Source: Roseburia_C amylophila
GTDB lineage: Bacteria > Bacillota > Clostridia > Lachnospirales > Lachnospiraceae
Reading direction: 5' to 3'
Assembly: GCF_025567465.1 (NCBI RefSeq)
Contig: NZ_JAOQKI010000008.1
Location: 62,001-126,000, forward strand
DNA length: 64,000 nucleotides
Position numbers and translations under genes: made by a program. The notes below the pieces were generated by a model that was not told the DNA's origin, searched no databases, and was given only the letters and a program-made list of their open reading frames with translations. Positions 59,622 to 64,000 of the stretch are shown in pieces; positions within the stretch are counted from its first letter, which is position 1; every line of letters begins with the position of its first letter.

Positions 59622-61793
59622 ATGCAGACATCAGTAATTGGTTTTCCAAGAATCGGTACATTAAGAGAATTAAAATTTGCTTCTGAAAAATATTTCAGAA
59701 AAGAAATAGAAGCAGAGGAACTGCAGCAGATCGCAGAGACTTTAAGAAAAACACATTGGAGCATACAAAAAGAGGCAGGAATTGATTATATTTCCAGCAA
59801 TGATTTCTCTTTTTACGATATGACTCTGGATACAGCAGTCTTATTGAATATCATTCCAAAGCGCTATAAAGAATTGGAATTGTCCGGACTGGATACCTAT
59901 TTTGCAATGGCACGGGGCTATCAGGGAGCTTCCGGAGATGTAAAAGCGCTTGCCATGAAAAAATGGTTTAATACCAATTACCATTATATCGTTCCGGAAG
60001 TGGAAGATGATACCGTAATTCAGTTATCCGGAAATAAACTGGTGGATGAATATGCAGAGGCAAAGGCACTTGGAATCGAAACAAAGCCGGTTGTCATTGG
60101 AGCCTATACCATGTTGAGGCTGTGCAGATTTACCGGCAAAAAGCCGGCATTGGATTATGTAGAAGATATTATAAGTGCGTATCAGAATCTGGTAAAGAAG
60201 TGTGAGGAGAATCAGATTGCATGGGTACAGTTTGATGAGCCGGCACTTGTATGGGATATGGAAGAGAGTGACATCGCATTATTTCATAAGATTTATGACG
60301 GAATCTTATCCTGTAAAAAACACAGTCATATTTTGTTACAGACATACTTTGGTGATGTAAGGGATATTTATCAGGATTTGATTCAGATGCCTTTTGACGG
60401 AATCGGACTTGATTTTATCGAGGGAAAAGAAACCTTAAATCTTGTAAATACATACGGATTTCCACAGGATAAACAGTTATTTGCCGGACTGGTAAATGGA
60501 AAAAATATCTGGAAAAATTGTTTTGATAAAACCTTAAAGGTGCTTCAGACACTGAATGATAAGAAAATAAAGGCAGTATTATCAACATCATGTTCCCTGC
60601 TTCATGTACCTTATACCTTAAAACATGAGCACAAGATTTCACAGGAATATCTGGCATATTTTGCTTTTGCGGAAGAAAGAGACTGTAAAAATGCGGATGT
60701 AAAGAAGAGACTTTCTGAAGTAACGGAAAATGACTATGTCAGACTGCCGGAGCGAAGCACACGACAGAAATTACAGAAGAAAGTATTGGGACTGCCGGAA
60801 TTTCCAACGACTACCATTGGTTCCTTCCCACAGACAAAGGATGTAAAGGCAAACCGCCAGGCATATCGCAAAGGGGAAATTTCTGAACAGGAATATATAG
60901 ATTTTAACAGAAAGAAAATTGCAGAATGTGTGGCATTGCAGGAAGAAATCGGACTGGATGTGCTGGTACACGGAGAGTATGAAAGAAATGACATGGTAGA
61001 GTATTTTGGAGAAGCACTGGGAGGATTTCTGTTTACCGAAAAAGCATGGGTACAGTCCTATGGAACACGTTGTGTAAAACCACCGGTTATCTGGAGAGAT
61101 GTATATCGCAAAAATCCGATTACCGTAGCATGGTCTGTATATGCCCAGTCCTTAACGAAAAAGCCAATGAAGGGAATGCTTACCGGACCGGTTACCATAC
61201 TCAACTGGTCTTTCCCAAGAGAAGATATTTCCGTTCGGGAATCAATTGCACAGATTGCTCTGGCAATCCGGGATGAGGTACTGGATCTGGAGGCAAATGG
61301 CATTCAGGTCATCCAGATTGATGAAGCTGCATTAAGAGAGAAGCTTCCCCTTCGTAAATCAGACTGGTATACCGAATATCTGGATTTCGCAATTTCGGCA
61401 TTCCGCCTGACCCACAGTGGCGTGAAACCGGAAACACAGATTCACACCCATATGTGTTATAGCGAGTTTACCGATATTATTGCAGCAATCGACGATATGG
61501 ATGCAGATGTAATTACTTTCGAAGCATCCCGTTCCGATTTGCAGATATTGGATTCCTTAAGAGAAAACCATTTTGAAACAGAGGTTGGACCTGGTGTTTA
61601 TGATATTCATTCCCCAAGAGTTCCGTCTGTGGAAGAGATTGTGAATGCACTTCATATCATGCTTACCAAAATTGAAAAAGACAAATTATGGGTCAACCCG
61701 GACTGCGGTCTGAAAACAAGAGGCACAAAGGAAACCGAAGCAAGTCTTCGAAATATGGTAGAAGCAGCAAAAGAAATAAGAAAACAGGCATAA
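59622..61793 (+). CDS. metE: Cobalamin-independent methionine synthase
   Basis: Enzyme of 723 residues that transfers a methyl group from 5-methyl-THF-glutamate to homocysteine without B12. The N-terminal barrel begins VIGFPRIGTLRELKFASEKYF. The catalytic barrel starts at FPTTTIGSFPQTKDVK and holds the zinc ligands in HTHMCYSEF (His, Cys), the EASRSD Glu and the WVNPDCGLKTRG Cys. ATG at 59622 lies five bases after GGAGG. Length is close to the ~750 usual for MetE. A MetE-like paralogue follows 27 bases downstream. No SAM riboswitch is visible in the 66-base leader. Confidence 0.96.
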   Translation: MQTSVIGFPRIGTLRELKFASEKYFRKEIEAEELQQIAETLRKTHWSIQKEAGIDYISSNDFSFYDMTLDTAVLLNIIPKRYKELELSGLDTYFAMARGYQGASGDVKALAMKKWFNTNYHYIVPEVEDDTVIQLSGNKLVDEYAEAKALGIETKPVVIGAYTMLRLCRFTGKKPALDYVEDIISAYQNLVKKCEENQIAWVQFDEPALVWDMEESDIALFHKIYDGILSCKKHSHILLQTYFGDVRDIYQDLIQMPFDGIGLDFIEGKETLNLVNTYGFPQDKQLFAGLVNGKNIWKNCFDKTLKVLQTLNDKKIKAVLSTSCSLLHVPYTLKHEHKISQEYLAYFAFAEERDCKNADVKKRLSEVTENDYVRLPERSTRQKLQKKVLGLPEFPTTTIGSFPQTKDVKANRQAYRKGEISEQEYIDFNRKKIAECVALQEEIGLDVLVHGEYERNDMVEYFGEALGGFLFTEKAWVQSYGTRCVKPPVIWRDVYRKNPITVAWSVYAQSLTKKPMKGMLTGPVTILNWSFPREDISVRESIAQIALAIRDEVLDLEANGIQVIQIDEAALREKLPLRKSDWYTEYLDFAISAFRLTHSGVKPETQIHTHMCYSEFTDIIAAIDDMDADVITFEASRSDLQILDSLRENHFETEVGPGVYDIHSPRVPSVEEIVNALHIMLTKIEKDKLWVNPDCGLKTRGTKETEASLRNMVEAAKEIRKQA

Positions 61794-61820
61794 ATGAATA
61801 AGAAAGAAGGAGAAATTAAA

Positions 61821-62945
61821 ATGGCAAATTTAACAACACCGTTCCGATACGATTATGTAGGAAGTTTTTTACGTCCGGAAAAATTAAAGAAAGCCCGTGC
61901 GGACTTTGAAGCAGGGAAAATTACCAGAGAGCAGTTAAAAGAGGTAGAGGATGCCTGTATTTTAGAACTGGTCGCAAAGATAAAGGAGCTTGGATATCAT
62001 GTGATTACTGATGGGGAATTCCGCAGAGCTACCTGGCATCTGGACTTTATGTGGGGATTCGATGGAATCGAGCATAAGAAGACAGTAGATGGAAATACAA
62101 CCTTTGACGGCGAAGCAGCTATGATAGATGACACTTTCATGGTGGGAAAGATTTCCGTAAAGAATCATCCATTCGTTGATCATTTCAAATTTGTAAAGGC
62201 ACTGGAAGATGAGAATATCATAGCAAAGCAGACCGTTCCATCTCCAGCCCAGTTCTATGCCTATTTCACCGGCGCAGAGCTTTTAGATACAACCCTTGAA
62301 ATTTATGGAACAGAAGAAGCTTTTGCAGAGGATGTCATCAAGGCATATGGAGAATTTATCGAGGAAATCTATGCAGCAGGCTGCAGAAATCTTCAGTTCG
62401 ATGACTGTGTATGGGGTGGACTGGTAAATCCGAAGCTTGCCGTTGCACTGACCGGAAGAAGAGGCGAAGCATTGGAAGAATATAAGAAGGTTATTCTTGC
62501 ATTAAATAATAAGGTAGTAGAAGAGGCACCGGCTGATCTGACCATCAACACCCATGTATGCCGTGGAAATTATCATTCTACTTTCTTCAGCTCCGGCGCA
62601 TATGACGGAGTAGCAGATTTGTTATTCGGAGAGGAGAATGTCAATGCTTATTATCTGGAATATGATGATGAGCGTTCCGGTGGTTTCACACCGCTGGCAA
62701 AAATAACCGGCAATAAGAAGGTGGTATTAGGACTTGTTACCACCAAGACACCGAAGCTTGAAGACAAGCAGTCAGTCATTGCAAGAATAAAAGAAGCGTC
62801 CAAATATGTTCCATTAGAAAATCTCTATTTAAGTCCACAGTGTGGATTTGCCTCCTGTGAAATCGGTAACAAGCTTACGGAAGAAGAACAGTGGGCGAAA
62901 CTGAAGCTTGTTAAGGAAATCGCAGAAGAGGTCTGGGGAGCTTAA
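61821..62945 (+). CDS. MetE C-terminal-domain homologue (YxjG/YxjH-like)
   Basis: Single-barrel protein of 374 residues, like the C-terminal half of MetE. It shows DYVGSFLRPEKLKKARADFEAG at the start, ITDGEFRRATWHLDFMWGFDG, FDDCVWGG, the His/Cys pair NTHVCRGNYHS and the final zinc ligand in SPQCGFASCEIG. B. subtilis YxjG and YxjH are its closest remembered relatives and are thought to make methionine with other methyl donors. ATG at 61821 has AAGGAG upstream. It is co-transcribed with metE. Its stop overlaps that of the convergent exporter gene. Confidence 0.92.
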   Translation: MANLTTPFRYDYVGSFLRPEKLKKARADFEAGKITREQLKEVEDACILELVAKIKELGYHVITDGEFRRATWHLDFMWGFDGIEHKKTVDGNTTFDGEAAMIDDTFMVGKISVKNHPFVDHFKFVKALEDENIIAKQTVPSPAQFYAYFTGAELLDTTLEIYGTEEAFAEDVIKAYGEFIEEIYAAGCRNLQFDDCVWGGLVNPKLAVALTGRRGEALEEYKKVILALNNKVVEEAPADLTINTHVCRGNYHSTFFSSGAYDGVADLLFGEENVNAYYLEYDDERSGGFTPLAKITGNKKVVLGLVTTKTPKLEDKQSVIARIKEASKYVPLENLYLSPQCGFASCEIGNKLTEEEQWAKLKLVKEIAEEVWGA

Positions 62946-63706
62946 AAAATCATTACCACAATTCCAAGAATTACCAGAATGACACCGGTAACCCGGTTCA
63001 GTGTCTTTGGAGTGGCCTTATTGGCAAAGACAGCGGCAATTCTTGCCCAGATTAAGGTAAATACAATGCACAGAACCCAGACGGTGACATCCGGCAGTCC
63101 GCCGATGGCAAAATGGGAAAAGGCACCGGTAAGTGCGGTAAAGGTCATAATAAATACACTGGTTCCAACAGCAGTTTTCAGTTCATATCCAAGTACAGAG
63201 GTCAGGATTAAAAGCATCATCATGCCGCCTCCGGCACCAACAAAGCCGCAGATAAAACCAATCAGCACACCGCAGATTACGGACTGGATGGCACGTTTCT
63301 TTGCAGAAACGGCGGACATGGATTCTTTCGTGGTCATAACCGGTTTTACGATAAATTTGATTCCTAACAGGAAGGTCATGAAAACGGAAAAGTTACCCAT
63401 TGTGGCAGAAGGAACAAGGCTTGAAACATAGCTTCCTACTACGGTGAAAAGCAATACGCTGACCATCATAATCAGACCGTTTTTAATATCGAGGTTCTTA
63501 TGCTTTCCATATGTATAGGCAGAAATGGCACTTGCCAAAACATCGGAAGAAAGCGCAATGCCGACTGCCATATATGGGTCAATGCCTAGAAAATGAATAA
63601 GCAGCGGACTGATGACAGCAGCGGCACTCATGCCGGCAAAACCGGTTCCAAGTCCGGCACCCATGCCCGCAAAAAATGTAACAAAAATCGTAGTTAATAA
63701 ATCCAT
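62942..63706 (-). CDS. TauE/SafE-family sulfite/sulfonate-type exporter
   Basis: Membrane protein of 254 residues with about eight helices in two repeats. The family motifs GLGTGFAGMSAAAVISPLL near the N-terminus and FICGFVGAGGGMMMLLIL in the second half are clear. Members move sulfite, sulfonates or other organic anions. Its stop codon shares TTAA with the stop of the convergent MetE homologue. The MarR-type gene just upstream (one-base gap) is likely its regulator and is transcribed in the same direction. Confidence 0.88.
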   Translation of the reverse strand: MDLLTTIFVTFFAGMGAGLGTGFAGMSAAAVISPLLIHFLGIDPYMAVGIALSSDVLASAISAYTYGKHKNLDIKNGLIMMVSVLLFTVVGSYVSSLVPSATMGNFSVFMTFLLGIKFIVKPVMTTKESMSAVSAKKRAIQSVICGVLIGFICGFVGAGGGMMMLLILTSVLGYELKTAVGTSVFIMTFTALTGAFSHFAIGGLPDVTVWVLCIVFTLIWARIAAVFANKATPKTLNRVTGVILVILGIVVMIF

Positions 63707-63707
63707 T

Positions 63708-64000
63708 TTAGGATACCTCCTCTAAAATCATATCCAGCGTTGTCTCCATCTGTGCCATTCCTTTAAAAAAGGCATCTTTCGTGGCATCATCCAGATCGGC
63801 AATCAGCCGGTCGGCAAAATCCTGCTGCAGAGCTTGTCCCTTTTTTATAACAGGGGCAGCTTTTTTCGTACATAGAAGCTGTGTCTTCCGGCGGTCGCCG
63901 GCAACCTCTTTGCGGCTGAGATAACCGTCTTTCACCAGCCGGTCTACATTGACGGAGACCAGATTTGCCTTAATCTGGCGCACTTCAACAATATCTCTGG
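63708..64000 (-). CDS. MarR-family regulator, partial at window edge
   Basis: The frame runs off the end of the window; 97 codons of the C-terminal part are visible, ending at 63708. RDIVEVRQIKANLVSVNVDR-LVKDGYLSRKEVAGDRRKTQ is the recognition helix and wing of a MarR winged helix, followed by the dimerising helices. It ends one base before the TauE gene, so the two form an operon. The start lies beyond 64000; a GTG at 63983 is internal. Regulation of the exporter is inferred. Confidence 0.85.
   Translation of the reverse strand, partial: RDIVEVRQIKANLVSVNVDRLVKDGYLSRKEVAGDRRKTQLLCTKKAAPVIKKGQALQQDFADRLIADLDDATKDAFFKGMAQMETTLDMILEEVS

Noticed and set aside
59555..59622. SAM riboswitch before metE
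   Set aside because: Only 66 bases are available and no S-box motif is visible.
63708..63983. Complete 91-residue MarR gene starting with GTG at 63983
   Set aside because: The frame continues in family-like sequence (RDIVE) to the window edge, so the GTG is internal.

Overview
The window reads as a chromosomal segment of a low-to-mid GC, Gram-positive, spore-forming Clostridia genome, most likely Lachnospiraceae. The signs are AGGAGG ribosome binding sites before almost every gene, a T-box leader on metG, a SpoIID/SpoIIQ-like pair, a DesK-like sensor next to ABC-2 exporters, and Lachnospiraceae-style Rpn nucleases. There is one assembly gap (22 N at 12488-12509). No rRNA, tRNA, CRISPR array, intact insertion sequence or prophage was seen.

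Region by region. 1-9.1 kb is a phosphate block: an Rpn nuclease, then pstS-pstC-pstA-pstB-phoU, a Na/Pi symporter with a PhoU tail, and the phoP-phoR two-component pair. Pho-box-like 11-bp repeats precede pstS and the symporter. PstS appears circularly permuted. 9.1-10.9 kb is a manganese unit: a yybP-ykoY-type leader, mntP and a Ca/Na-antiporter-family gene. 11-16.2 kb holds a DUF3298-like lipoprotein, a zinc-ribbon protein, and a BMP-family lipoprotein paired with a chemoreceptor. 16.3-19.1 kb has a CarD remnant and a Met-specific T-box with metG. 19.2-26.6 kb has two ABC-2 exporter operons and a divergent sensor kinase/NarL regulator; identical 45-bp elements with a dyad lie upstream of both exporter operons. 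26.6-29.6 kb has tatD, a second Rpn copy, and a deletion-scarred GntR/aminotransferase locus. 29.7-33.3 kb has a DNA-metabolism protein and radical-SAM pair with SOS-box-like sites, then rsmA. 33.3-39.9 kb has SpoIID, a degenerate LytM protein, a TPR-GGDEF protein, a GIY-YIG protein, a DEAD-box helicase and a membrane protein. 40-50 kb has a LuxR remnant, a GLUG surface protein, a hypothetical gene, a HAD phosphatase, a GH13 glucosidase, a cupin and an acyltransferase. 50-64 kb has SseB, an FMN oxidoreductase, a YjbR-Ogt fusion, purA-pyrB with a ThrE-like exporter, LysR regulators, metE plus a metE-like paralogue, a TauE exporter and a partial MarR gene.

The most unusual structure is a family of four 330-420 bp imperfect palindromes (12304-12719, 22491-22833, 31863-32201, 44028-44361). 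They share a roughly 120-bp core that folds as a three-way junction with compensatory changes, and outer arms that match each other within a copy but differ between copies. Each lies 25-110 nt upstream of a start codon, and one seems to fill almost the whole leader of an ABC exporter mRNA. I know no named family for it. All calls come from reading the sequence; no database search was run.
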